A program made the translations under genes and the position numbers. This document shows positions 30,274 through 38,167 of a DNA stretch of 42,009 nt, piece after piece; the stretch's first letter is position 1; each line of letters begins with the position of its first letter. The notes beneath the pieces are model-generated. The model was given only the letters and a program-made list of their open reading frames with translations. It was not told the origin of the DNA and did no database searches. The DNA is from an uncultured Bacilli bacterium (GTDB lineage: Bacteria > Bacillota_I > Bacilli_A > RF39 > UBA660): assembly GCA_934101275.1 (NCBI GenBank), contig CAKOQM010000006.1, forward strand, positions 1 to 42,009. The letters are read 5' to 3'.

Positions 30274-30350
30274 TGGGGCGAAATAAGGGGGTCGAACCCT
30301 TGCATGCCGGAGCCACAATCCGGTGTGTTAACCACTTCACCAATTCCGCC
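30274..30350 (-). tRNA. tRNA-His (anticodon GTG)
   Basis: A minus-strand cloverleaf with acceptor stem GCGGAAT/ATTTCGC, anticodon loop TTGTGGC giving GTG, T-loop GGTTCGACCCC and an encoded CCA. The extra 5' G at -1 pairs with C73, the identity element of bacterial tRNA-His. It is 64 bases from tRNA-Asn on the same strand. Confidence 0.95.
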
Positions 30351-30444
30351 ATATGTACAGTATTTTACCAAAAATAAGTTTCGTTTTCAAGTATAATTTG
30401 AAGCAATGTAAAAAAACATGTCACTTTTTGGTAACATGTTCTGT

Positions 30445-32118
30445 TTAATTTTGTTTAACTTCCATGATAACAGGTAAGATCATTGGGTGTCTTCCTGTTA
30501 AAATACTAATATAGGGTGAAAGTTCTAAAATGATTTGACCTTTTAAATCGGTATAACTATAATTCCCTTTGGCAAAATTATCGCGAACAATTTGCGAAAT
30601 CTTTTTTTCGATTTTGTCAATTAAATTGGCATTTTCATTAACCATAACAAATCCTCTTGTTGTAACATTAGGTTTTAATAAAAGTTGTTTTGTTAAAGGA
30701 TTGATGTTGATGATGGCCATTAAAATACCATCATGACTCATGACTTTTCTTTCTTTTACAACAGAGGAACCAATATCACCGATACGGGAACCATCGACAT
30801 AAACATCGCCTGCTGTTACACTTTTTCCTCTTACAATACCGTCGTTTGTAAGATTGATGGTATCGCCATTTTTACAGATAAAAATGTTTTCTTCAGGAAT
30901 ATCACAGCTGATAGCTAAATCACGATGGGCCATTAACATACGATATTCACCATGCATTGGCATAAAATATTGTGGTTTAACAAGACGAAGCATAAGTTTT
31001 AATTCTTCTTGTTTACCATGGCCTGATGTATGAATATCTGAAAATTCATTATTGGTGAAAACTTTAACACCTTTTAAGTAAAGTTTATTGATCACACGGC
31101 TAACACTTGCAGCATTACCAGGAATTGGTTTTGAAGAAAAGATGACTAAATCATCATTTAAAAGTGAGATTTGTTTGTCAGTACCATTGGCTATTCTTGA
31201 TAAAGCAGCTAAAGGTTCTCCTTGACTTCCTGTACAAAGAATGCATATTTCATTTCTTTTAAGGCTTTTCGCTTTGGCAGGGTCGATAAAGATACTACGA
31301 TCTTGAATCATTCCATTTTCTAAAGCAATTTCAATACTTGTTTTCATACTCCTACCAAAAACCATAATTTGACGATTGTTTTTACGACACGTTTCAACAA
31401 TGTGCTTTAAACGGTAAATATTTGAAGCAAATGTGGCAATAATGACACGACCATAATGTTTTGAAACAATATCATTTAAAGTTTCATCAACACAAGATTC
31501 TGATTTTGAAAATCCTTCTGATAAAGCATTTGTACTATCAGAAAGTAAAAGTTTAACACCTTCTTCACCAATACGAGCGATTTTATGAAAATCGGCAATC
31601 GGTCCGATAGGGGTTAAGTCAAATTTAAAGTCTCCAGTTTCAAAGATAATACCTTGAGGTGTTCTAATAACAACAGCGAAACTATCCGGGATGGAATGAG
31701 TTGTATTAATAAACTCAAGTTCAAAATATTCAAATTTTAAATGACTATCTTTATCAATCATTTCGATATTTTGATAATCTAAATGATTATCTTCTAGTTT
31801 GTTTCTAATTAAACTTGCTGCAATGCGTGGGGCATAAATAACCGGGATTTTAACATTTTGAAGCAAAAAAGAAATACCCCCGATATGGTCTTCATGACCG
31901 TGGGTAATAACTAAAGCTTTTATTTTACTTTCATTTTCTTTTAAATAAGTAACATCTTGAATAACATAATCGATTCCCATTAAGTCTTCTTCGGGAAACA
32001 TAACACCAGCATCTATAATAATAATTTCGTCCTGATGTGAAACGACATACATATTTTTACCAACTTCACCAAGCCCGCCTAAAGCAATGACGGACGTGAT
32101 ATCCTTATTGTTTTGCAT
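30445..32118 (-). CDS. rnj: Ribonuclease J
   Basis: The 557-residue protein is a beta-CASP metallo-beta-lactamase RNase: GGLGEVGKNMYVV at the N-terminus, metal motif HGHEDHIGG near 72-80, SIPDSFAVVI, ETGDFKFD, SDSTNA, the beta-CASP region with FASNIYRLKHIV, CTGSQGEPLAAL, and SGHGKQEELKLML with MPMHGEYRML. It combines 5'-to-3' exonuclease and endonuclease activity in mRNA turnover and rRNA maturation. The start is the ATG ending at 32118, behind AAAGGAGAAA. The frame runs on upstream but without a ribosome site or homologous sequence, and would overlap the divergent gene. Its promoter is interleaved with that of the pilin-like gene. Confidence 0.96.
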   Translation of the reverse strand: MQNNKDITSVIALGGLGEVGKNMYVVSHQDEIIIIDAGVMFPEEDLMGIDYVIQDVTYLKENESKIKALVITHGHEDHIGGISFLLQNVKIPVIYAPRIAASLIRNKLEDNHLDYQNIEMIDKDSHLKFEYFELEFINTTHSIPDSFAVVIRTPQGIIFETGDFKFDLTPIGPIADFHKIARIGEEGVKLLLSDSTNALSEGFSKSESCVDETLNDIVSKHYGRVIIATFASNIYRLKHIVETCRKNNRQIMVFGRSMKTSIEIALENGMIQDRSIFIDPAKAKSLKRNEICILCTGSQGEPLAALSRIANGTDKQISLLNDDLVIFSSKPIPGNAASVSRVINKLYLKGVKVFTNNEFSDIHTSGHGKQEELKLMLRLVKPQYFMPMHGEYRMLMAHRDLAISCDIPEENIFICKNGDTINLTNDGIVRGKSVTAGDVYVDGSRIGDIGSSVVKERKVMSHDGILMAIININPLTKQLLLKPNVTTRGFVMVNENANLIDKIEKKISQIVRDNFAKGNYSYTDLKGQIILELSPYISILTGRHPMILPVIMEVKQN

Positions 32119-32172
32119 AATTAATAAATTTCTCCTTTCAAAAAATAAGTTTAAAGTTGTTTCGCTGGGAAA

Positions 32173-32201
32173 ATTATAACGCAAAAAATTGTAATTGTAA
32201 A
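32173..32201 (-). promoter_or_regulatory. Promoter of RNase J (overlaps the divergent pilin promoter)
   Basis: On the minus strand TTTACA (plus positions 32196-32201), 17-bp spacer and TATAAT (plus 32173-32178), about 55 bases before the start codon. Confidence 0.7.
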
Positions 32202-32217
32202 GTTTTAATGCTATAAT
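32189..32217 (+). promoter_or_regulatory. Promoter of the second pilin-like gene (overlaps the RNase J promoter)
   Basis: TTGTAA (32189-32194), 17-bp spacer and TATAAT (32212-32217), 16 bases before ATG 32234. Its -35 lies inside the spacer of the divergent promoter, so the two -35 regions intermesh within 13 bases. Confidence 0.7.
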
Positions 32218-32233
32218 GAAACAGGTGGTAAGG

Positions 32234-32641
32234 ATGATAAACAAACGTGGTTTTACATTAGTTGAACTCATTGCAGTAATAAGTCTTTTAGGCCTTTTGA
32301 TGGTGGTTGCGGCAACCAGTGTTTCAAAAACATTAACAGAAAGTAAAAATAATCTTTTAGAAGAACAAGTAAAAAGTTTAAAAGATACAGCCATTACTTA
32401 TGTTACCAATAAAAAGTATTATTTTAAGGCTTGTTCAGATACTTTTAATCCTGAAAATATCACAGCCAAAGATAAAAATTGCTATCGTATCGTTTCGATA
32501 TCTGAGCTTGTGACATCGGGTTTATTTGAAAATAAAAATAATATATGTAAAGAGGACAAAGACATCATTGTTTATCGTAAGACAAGTGGCTCGTATGATT
32601 CTTTAGAAACATACTTAGAAAGTGACACATGTGAATATTAG
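32234..32641 (+). CDS. Type IV pilin-like protein with class III prepilin signal (2)
   Basis: GGTAAGG lies directly before ATG 32234. The 135-residue protein has a very short leader MINKRG and then FTLVELIAVISLLGLLMVVA with Glu at +5, the prepilin cleavage and assembly signature. The globular part has four cysteines (KACSD, KNCYR, NICKE, DTCEY), likely disulfide-bonded. It differs from the first pilin-like protein in length and sequence behind the helix. It is the first gene of the unit leading into ftsY, 14 bases away, an uncommon position for a pilin. No other pilus gene is nearby. Confidence 0.82.
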   Translation: MINKRGFTLVELIAVISLLGLLMVVAATSVSKTLTESKNNLLEEQVKSLKDTAITYVTNKKYYFKACSDTFNPENITAKDKNCYRIVSISELVTSGLFENKNNICKEDKDIIVYRKTSGSYDSLETYLESDTCEY

Positions 32642-32655
32642 AAAGAGGAAACATT

Positions 32656-33648
32656 ATGGGATTATTTGATAAATTAAAAAATATGGTTTCTAAAAAAGAA
32701 ACCCAAACAGAAGAAGAAAATTTAAAAGATTATGAAGAAGGCTTAAAAAAAACAAGAGAAGATTTTGTTTCAAAATTAAGTCTTTTAGGTATTAAATATA
32801 ATAAAGTAAGTGATGAATATTTTGATGAATTAGAACAAATTTTAATTATGGCCGATATTGGGGTGAATACGGTTTTTTCCTTTTTAGACCGTTTGAAAGA
32901 CCGTGTTAAAAAAGAAAATATTACGGATACAAAATATTTAAATGAAGTTATTGTGGATGAATTATTTATTATTTATGTTAATAATGAATCTTTATCGGAT
33001 AAAATTAACTTAGCGAAAGAAGGACCTACCGTTATTTTAATGGTTGGGGTAAATGGGGTTGGTAAAACGACTAGTATCGCCAAACTTGCCTATAAATATA
33101 TGAATGAAGGCAAAAAAGTGATGATGATTGCTGGAGATACCTTTAGAGCGGGTGCTGTAGAGCAATTAAAAGATTGGAGTGAAAAAACAGGTTCTTTATT
33201 TTACGGCGGTGAAAGTAAAGATCCAGCTGGTGTTATTTTTGATGGCCTTGCAAAAGCTAAGGAAGAAAATGTGGATATTGTTTTAGTGGATACGGCGGGA
33301 AGATTACAAAACAAAGTAAACTTGATGCAAGAGTTAGAAAAGATAAATCGCATTATTGATAGACAAATTCCTGGAGCTCCCCATGAAGTGTTACTTGTTA
33401 TTGATGCAACAACTGGTCAAAATGGTATTTTACAAGCTAAAAGTTTTGGAGAAATCACCAATATTACGGGTATTGTCTTAACAAAATTAGATGGGACAGC
33501 CAAAGGTGGTATTGTTTTAGCTATTAAAGAAGCTGTCGGCATTCCTGTTAAATTTATTGGTTTAGGTGAAAAAATGGAAGATTTAAAACCTTTTGATATT
33601 GAAGCCTATATTTATGGTTTATTTAAAGGAATGATTGATAATGAATAA
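32656..33648 (+). CDS. ftsY: Signal recognition particle receptor
   Basis: The 330-residue SRP GTPase begins with a short amphipathic MGLFDKLKNMVSKK, probably the membrane-binding helix, and has the N-domain, then G1 GVNGVGKTTS near 132-141, DTFRAGAVEQL, DTAGRLQNK, TKLDGTAKGG and GLGEKMEDLKPF. It lacks the long acidic A domain of E. coli FtsY, as usual in Firmicutes. It receives SRP-ribosome complexes at the membrane. A GAAAGAGGAAAC site precedes the start. ylxM overlaps its end by eight bases and ffh follows, the classic SRP cluster. Confidence 0.97.
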   Translation: MGLFDKLKNMVSKKETQTEEENLKDYEEGLKKTREDFVSKLSLLGIKYNKVSDEYFDELEQILIMADIGVNTVFSFLDRLKDRVKKENITDTKYLNEVIVDELFIIYVNNESLSDKINLAKEGPTVILMVGVNGVGKTTSIAKLAYKYMNEGKKVMMIAGDTFRAGAVEQLKDWSEKTGSLFYGGESKDPAGVIFDGLAKAKEENVDIVLVDTAGRLQNKVNLMQELEKINRIIDRQIPGAPHEVLLVIDATTGQNGILQAKSFGEITNITGIVLTKLDGTAKGGIVLAIKEAVGIPVKFIGLGEKMEDLKPFDIEAYIYGLFKGMIDNE

Positions 33649-33937
33649 ATTTTTAAATTATAATGATTTGTTCAATCTTTATAAAGAGTTATTAACCTTA
33701 AAAGAACAGGAGATATTTGCTCTTTATTATGAAGAAAATTATTCGCTTGGAGAAATAAGTGAGAATTTAAATATTTCTCGTAGTGCAGTGGGAAACACGG
33801 TTAAAATCGTTGAAAAGAAACTGGATAAATACGAAAGTATTTTACATATGAAAGAAATGAAGGAAAAATTAACTGACTTTAGTGAGAAACTAGCCGATGA
33901 AAAACTAAAAAAAGAACTGGAAAAGATTATCAATTAG
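33641..33937 (+). CDS. ylxM: YlxM-family SRP-associated HTH protein
   Basis: The 98-residue protein is a sigma-70 region-4-like helix-turn-helix (LTLKEQEIFALYYEENYSLGEISENLNISRSAVGNTVKIVEKKL) with a Lys/Glu-rich C-terminal helix, as in YlxM/p13 proteins encoded between ftsY and ffh. In Streptococcus the YlxM protein interacts with SRP. ATG 33641 is taken instead of an upstream TTG because the FtsY stop is at 33648 and the AAAGGA site is at suitable distance. It ends 15 bases before ffh. Confidence 0.9.
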   Translation: MNKFLNYNDLFNLYKELLTLKEQEIFALYYEENYSLGEISENLNISRSAVGNTVKIVEKKLDKYESILHMKEMKEKLTDFSEKLADEKLKKELEKIIN

Positions 33938-33952
33938 AAAAGAGGAAAAATT

Positions 33953-35260
33953 ATGTTTGAATACTTAGGAGACCGTTTAACAAATGCTATTAAAAATATT
34001 CGGGGTATGGGGTCTATTACCGAAGAAAATATTGGCGATGCCATGCGGGAGATAAGAATGGCTTTATTAGAGGCCGATGTTAACTATACTGTTGTGAAAG
34101 AATTTGTCGCGAATGTAAAAGAAAAAGCTTTAGGTATGGAAGTTCAAAAAAATGTTAAACCAGATGAGTTATTTATTAAAATCGTTAAAGATGAATTAAT
34201 TGCTTTATTAGGGGGCGAAGTAGCTCCTTTAGAAACCAGTAAAAATCCAACTATTTTAATGCTTGTCGGTTTACAAGGCTCTGGAAAAACTACGACGGCC
34301 GGTAAACTTTCAAATTACTTACGTAAAAAAGAAGCCAAACATCCTTTACTTGTGGCTTGCGATATTTATCGTCCCGCGGCGATTGACCAATTAAAAGAAG
34401 TGGGTAAAAGTTTAAACATTCCTGTTTATGAAGAAGGAAAGAAAAAGCCAGTTGAAATCATTAAAAATGCTTTAGACTATGCTAATGAAAATAAAAATGA
34501 TTATATTATTATTGATACAGCAGGGCGTCTTCATATCGATGAAGCTTTAATGGCAGAATTAAAAGAAATCGAAAAAACTTATAAACCTCATGAAGTATTA
34601 CTTGTTATTGATGCCATGATGGGTCAAGATGCTATCAATGTGATTGAAGGCTTTAATAAAAATCTTCATTTAACCGGTTGTATTTTAACGAAACTAGATG
34701 GTAATACCAAAGGGGGTGTGGCCTTATCCGTTCGTCATTTAACCAATGTCCCTATTAAATTTGTGGGTGACTCTGAAAAGTTAGATGGCCTATCACCTTT
34801 TTTCCCAACACGTATGGCCGAACGTATCTTAGATATGGGTGATATTATGGGAATTGCCGAAAAGGTTGAAAACATCATTTCGGAAGACGAAGCTAAAAAG
34901 GAAGCCGAAAGAATGATGAGTGGCAAATACGATTTAGAAGATTTCCTTAATAATTTAAAACAAATTCGGAAATTAGGGCCTCTTGAAAATATTATTAAAA
35001 TGCTTCCACAAGCTAGAAAAATGGGTCTTAATAACGTATCTATTGATCCAAAACAAATGGGACATGTCGAGGCTATCATTTTATCTATGACACCTTATGA
35101 AAGAAAACATCCAGAGGTTTTAAAAAATAGTCGTAAGTTAAGAATCAGTAAAGGTTCAGGAAGACCCGTTGAAGAAATTAATCGTCTCTTAAATCAATTT
35201 GAAGAAATGAAAAAAATGATGAAAATGATGAAAAATGGGAACTTAAAACTACCTTTTTAA
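33953..35260 (+). CDS. ffh: Signal recognition particle protein (SRP54)
   Basis: The 435-residue GTPase has the N-domain motif ALLEADVNY, G1 GLQGSGKTTTAGKL near 106-119, DIYRPAAIDQL, DTAGRLHIDE, TKLDGNTKGG and GDSEKLDGLSPF. The Met-rich M domain includes MGHVEAIILSMTPYERK and the RNA-binding SGRPVEEINRLLNQF. It binds 4.5S/scRNA and signal peptides of nascent membrane proteins. The unit ftsY-ylxM-ffh is complete. rpsP, which often follows ffh in Firmicutes, is absent here. Confidence 0.97.
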   Translation: MFEYLGDRLTNAIKNIRGMGSITEENIGDAMREIRMALLEADVNYTVVKEFVANVKEKALGMEVQKNVKPDELFIKIVKDELIALLGGEVAPLETSKNPTILMLVGLQGSGKTTTAGKLSNYLRKKEAKHPLLVACDIYRPAAIDQLKEVGKSLNIPVYEEGKKKPVEIIKNALDYANENKNDYIIIDTAGRLHIDEALMAELKEIEKTYKPHEVLLVIDAMMGQDAINVIEGFNKNLHLTGCILTKLDGNTKGGVALSVRHLTNVPIKFVGDSEKLDGLSPFFPTRMAERILDMGDIMGIAEKVENIISEDEAKKEAERMMSGKYDLEDFLNNLKQIRKLGPLENIIKMLPQARKMGLNNVSIDPKQMGHVEAIILSMTPYERKHPEVLKNSRKLRISKGSGRPVEEINRLLNQFEEMKKMMKMMKNGNLKLPF

Positions 35261-35300
35261 AAAAAACTTTGATATACTTGTCTAGTTAAGGAGCGTATGT

Positions 35301-35951
35301 ATGACAAAAAAGATAAGTTTGATACTTTTGGTTTTATTTTTAGTAGTAGGCTGTACAAGAGTAGAAAATACTTCTTTAGATACGCTTTTAAGTGAAACCG
35401 CCACGGCATCTAAATTAAAAAATGTTTATCGGGCCGGTTATACCTATTATGTGCCTAAAGGGATGCGGTTGTTATCACATGAAGAAAGTAATGAAATATT
35501 AAAACAAGAAAATCATATTTATTACATGTATGTGGACCGGGTAAGTTATTATAAAAAGATAAAAAAAGATTATAAAATTAACACAAATGCTTATTATAGT
35601 CGGGCTATTGAAGGCGATAATATGTTTGGTTATGTCGAAATAAAAAATACGGAAAATAACAAATATTTTATTGAAATCATGTATAATTATGCTAAAATAG
35701 AGGTGATAGTAGATAAAGGGAAAGATACGAATAAAGCTGTTACCTATGCGATGAGTATACTAAGTTCGATAAATTATCAAGATAAGGTTTTAGATAGTTT
35801 AATGAGTGAAGATATTTTGAAGACGAACGAAGTAGAGCATAATATTTTTGAAAGTGCCGAGACCGAAAGTGGCTATTTAAAAATCGTTGAAGAATATGGT
35901 CAATATGAAGATAAAGAGGATAATGTTGACCCCGACTTTATTCGGAAGTAA
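35301..35951 (+). CDS. Putative lipoprotein (216 aa)
   Basis: AAGGAG is spaced seven bases from ATG 35301. A basic start (MTKKIS), hydrophobic core (LILLVLFLV) and lipobox LVVGC at 15-19 mark it as lipid-anchored with Cys19. The mature domain has YRAGYTYYVPKGMRLLS and a beta-rich middle (YYMYVDRVSYYKK, NMFGYVEIKNTENNKYFIEIMYNYAKIEVIV), resembling a small extracellular structural domain; the end is acidic. It precedes a Glu-rich cytoplasmic-type gene by 14 bases and probably shares its transcript. I do not recognise the family. Confidence 0.72.
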   Translation: MTKKISLILLVLFLVVGCTRVENTSLDTLLSETATASKLKNVYRAGYTYYVPKGMRLLSHEESNEILKQENHIYYMYVDRVSYYKKIKKDYKINTNAYYSRAIEGDNMFGYVEIKNTENNKYFIEIMYNYAKIEVIVDKGKDTNKAVTYAMSILSSINYQDKVLDSLMSEDILKTNEVEHNIFESAETESGYLKIVEEYGQYEDKEDNVDPDFIRK

Positions 35952-35965
35952 GATGGAGGGTAATC

Positions 35966-36787
35966 ATGGGATTATTTAATAAATTAAAAAATGTATTGTT
36001 TGAAGAAGAAGAAATAGAAGTTCCTGTGGAGGAACCCAAAAAAGAAGTCGTAAAAGAGGTTGTTAAAGAAGAACCGGTTAAGAAGAGTGTGCCACTTGAA
36101 GAAGATATTCCTGCTTTAAATACGGAAGAGTTTCACAGTGAAAAGTCTTTTGATTTTCCTGTTTTTGATGAAGAAGAATTTTCTGAAGTGAAAAAAGAGC
36201 AAAAAATGCCGAAAGATACGACCCCAAGTAGAGGTATGGGTATCAATTTATTTGACTATGAAAGACCAAAAATAAAGAAAGATAATGATGTTAAAATTAA
36301 GGCTCCTGAAATTAAAGGAAGAGCCTATGAAGCTAAGAATACAACATTAAGTAAGCATAAATTTCAACCATCACCCGTTATTTCACCCGTTTATGGGGTT
36401 TTAGATAAAAATTATAAAAAAGAAGATATCGTTTTAGCTAAAGATGAGAAAAAAACAGTAGATGTGGATGATGTTCGTAAAAAAGCCTTTGGAACTTTAG
36501 AAGAGGATATTGAAAAGAAAATGAATCCTCCTAAAAGAAGTAGTGTTCCTAAAGAAAAAACAATTGATGAACTATTAGAAGCCTCTTCTTATGATGAAAT
36601 CGATTTACAAGATGATGAAAAATTAGATGTACCAATGAACTTAGAACAACTCGATCAAAGAGAGCAAAAGCACGCGAAACCTGTCGAAGAAGTCGAAGAA
36701 ACTAAAGAAAACAACGAGAATGATACTTTTGAAAATGATTTATTTGATTTAATTGATTCTATGTATGAAAATAAGGAGGATGAATAG
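35966..36787 (+). CDS. Acidic, largely disordered protein with FtsY-like N-terminal helix (273 aa)
   Basis: The protein starts MGLFNKLKNVLFEE, nearly the same as FtsY in this window (MGLFDKLKNMVSKK), which suggests an amphipathic membrane-binding helix. A Glu/Lys/Val-rich disordered region follows. The centre carries a compact conserved-looking motif (SPVISPVYGVLDKNYKKED near 132-150), then a second acidic region with NDTFENDLFDLIDSMYE at the end. No enzyme fold is visible. The style resembles membrane-tethered scaffold proteins of the cell-division type, which is inference. A GGAGGG site precedes the start. The next gene starts one base after its stop. Confidence 0.6.
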   Translation: MGLFNKLKNVLFEEEEIEVPVEEPKKEVVKEVVKEEPVKKSVPLEEDIPALNTEEFHSEKSFDFPVFDEEEFSEVKKEQKMPKDTTPSRGMGINLFDYERPKIKKDNDVKIKAPEIKGRAYEAKNTTLSKHKFQPSPVISPVYGVLDKNYKKEDIVLAKDEKKTVDVDDVRKKAFGTLEEDIEKKMNPPKRSSVPKEKTIDELLEASSYDEIDLQDDEKLDVPMNLEQLDQREQKHAKPVEEVEETKENNENDTFENDLFDLIDSMYENKEDE

Positions 36788-36788
36788 G

Positions 36789-37100
36789 ATGAGTTTTTTA
36801 TTAGAATTTCTACCGATTATTATTTATATTTTATTAATTATTATTTTAATTATTGGTATTGTTTTAGCTATTAAATGTTTAATTACCTTAGATAAGGTAG
36901 AAAAAGTTGTTGATAATGTTAACGAAAAAGTGAAATCTTTAGATGGCCTTTTTCATATAATTGATACAACCACGGATAAAATTGTTCTTGTTGCCGACAA
37001 GGTTGTCGAGGGAATTACGTCCCTTGTTGTCAGTCTTTTTCAAAGCAAAAAGAAAACAAATGAGGTTGCTAAAAGAAAAGAGGATAAAAAAAATGGGTAA
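36789..37100 (+). CDS. DUF948 (YtxG-like) membrane protein
   Basis: The start is ATG 36789, two bases behind the previous stop, with AAGGAGGATG as ribosome site. The 103-residue protein has one long N-terminal membrane helix (FLPIIIYILLIIILIIGIVLAI) and a helical part with repeated LDKVEKVVDNVNEKVKSLDGL and TTDKIVLVADKVVE, the DUF948 pattern. In Bacillus the general-stress genes ytxG (DUF948) and ytxH are neighbours, and the same pair occurs here, with ytxH overlapping by eight bases. Confidence 0.75.
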   Translation: MSFLLEFLPIIIYILLIIILIIGIVLAIKCLITLDKVEKVVDNVNEKVKSLDGLFHIIDTTTDKIVLVADKVVEGITSLVVSLFQSKKKTNEVAKRKEDKKNG

Positions 37101-37560
37101 ATTTCGTTCTTTCGCGACGGGTGCTTTAATTGGTGCTGGTCTAGGTATTTTACTTGCTCCAAAAGAGGGGAGCGAAACAAGAGAAGATTTGAAAAAATCT
37201 TTTAATAATCTTGTGGATACCATTAAAGATATTGATATAGAAGAAACGAAAGCTGCTTTCTTTAATAAAGTAAACGAAATAAAAAAAGAACTTTCTAATT
37301 TGGATGAAGAAACTGCTAAAAATATGGCAGAAGAAAAGATTCAAATTGTTGAAGAAAAATGTGATGAATTAATTGAAGAAGCGAAGAAAAATGATACACC
37401 AATTGTTGAAAAAGCAGCCAGTGAGGTGAAAAAGAATGTCACGGCCTCTTTAAAAATTGTTGTCGATGAGTTAGAAAAAGAAGCTCCTAAAAAAGAAAAG
37501 AAAGCTCCAGCTAAGAAAAAAACTTCTTCTAAAACGACGAAGAAAACAAAGAAAAATTAG
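37093..37560 (+). CDS. YtxH-domain protein
   Basis: The start is ATG 37093, overlapping the DUF948 gene by eight bases. It reads MGKFRSFATGALIGAGLGILLAPKEGSETREDLKK, the YtxH signature: a glycine-rich membrane helix followed by L-A-P-x-x-G-x-x-x-R. The rest is a long charged helix with an alanine/lysine-rich tail (APKKEKKAPAKKKTSSKTTK), which could bind DNA or other acidic polymers. YtxH proteins are linked to general stress response. The stop codon is inside the terminator stem. Confidence 0.85.
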   Translation: MGKFRSFATGALIGAGLGILLAPKEGSETREDLKKSFNNLVDTIKDIDIEETKAAFFNKVNEIKKELSNLDEETAKNMAEEKIQIVEEKCDELIEEAKKNDTPIVEKAASEVKKNVTASLKIVVDELEKEAPKKEKKAPAKKKTSSKTTKKTKKN

Positions 37561-37587
37561 GTGAATATCCAGTAACCTAATTTTTTT
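37552..37587 (+). terminator. Rho-independent terminator of the ytxGH-like unit
   Basis: Perfect 11-bp stem AAAAATTAGGT (37552-37562) with ACCTAATTTTT (37575-37585), followed by more T. Confidence 0.85.
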
Positions 37588-37619
37588 TAGCATAATCTAT
37601 TTACGAGAGGAGAATAGAG

Positions 37620-37832
37620 ATGTATCCATATACCTATTATAGTTATGCGCCAAATGGCGACCGGCAATTTATCTTTCCTTTTTTGGTAGGAGCTGTTACG
37701 GGTGGTGCCGCCGTAGGTCTTACAAGACCAAGGCCTATTTATAATGTAGCCCCAAATCAAGGACCTATGATGCCTCCGCCTGGAGCTTACTTTGGACAAT
37801 ATTCATATAATTATTATTATCCATTTCGCTAG
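37620..37832 (+). CDS. Tyr/Pro-rich small protein with central hydrophobic glycine-rich segment (70 aa)
   Basis: The GAGAGGAGAATAGAG ribosome region precedes ATG 37620. The protein opens with MYPYTYYSYAPNGDRQF, has FPFLVGAVTGGAAVGL in the middle, and ends with PGAYFGQYSYNYYYPFR: 12 Tyr and 10 Pro in 70 residues. The composition recalls small spore-coat or surface structural proteins. It is bounded by strong terminators on both sides and so is a monocistronic gene. No family is recognised. Confidence 0.5.
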   Translation: MYPYTYYSYAPNGDRQFIFPFLVGAVTGGAAVGLTRPRPIYNVAPNQGPMMPPPGAYFGQYSYNYYYPFR

Positions 37833-37834
37833 AA

Positions 37835-37871
37835 AAAAACACATATGTGACCCATAAACATATGTGTTTTT
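37835..37871 (+). terminator. Strong rho-independent terminator
   Basis: Perfect 13-bp stem AAAAACACATATG (37835-37847) with CATATGTGTTTTT (37859-37871), T-rich on both strands. Confidence 0.88.
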
Positions 37872-37874
37872 AAC

Positions 37875-38167
37875 TTGACCTAAGATTCAGAGTAGAATCA
37901 AAGGTTATCTTCTCCTCGTTGTTATATGCAAACATGTCTATTGTTTTTTTGATAACCATAAAAATTTTAAATATGATAACAAGAGAAGATTAGCAAAAAT
38001 AGGTTTCCCAATTTTTGCAGAAACCTCTTTAAAAGAAGTTTCGATAAGTACTATATAATATAAAGACTTAAAAAAATGTCAAATAATGTCGATTGCTCTA
38101 AAAATTAGCAAGGACAATTATTTTTATGATACACTTAGAATGATAAAAATAGAAATGGAGGAAGCTG
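37875..38167 (+). other. Gene-free, structured region upstream of the first phase-variable gene
   Basis: No reading frame of note is present. TCTTCTCCTCGTTGTTAT (about 37910-37927) can pair with ATAACAAGAGAAGA (about 37976-37989) in an imperfect long stem, and AGGTTTC (38001-38007) with GAAACCT (38020-38026) in a 7-bp hairpin. A TATAAT at 38054-38059 and a GATACA/TACACT near 38128-38135 are candidate -10 elements, but no convincing -35 was found for either. The ribosome site GGAGGA is at 38157-38162. Confidence 0.4.

Noticed and set aside
32119..32394. N-terminal extension of RNase J of about 90 residues
   Set aside because: It has no ribosome site, does not resemble RNase J, and runs through the divergent promoter into the pilin-like gene. 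ATG at 32118 has a strong AAAGGAG site and the family length.
37587..37799. Reverse-strand 70-codon frame over the Tyr-rich gene
   Set aside because: The plus-strand frame has the ribosome site and is framed by terminators in its direction.
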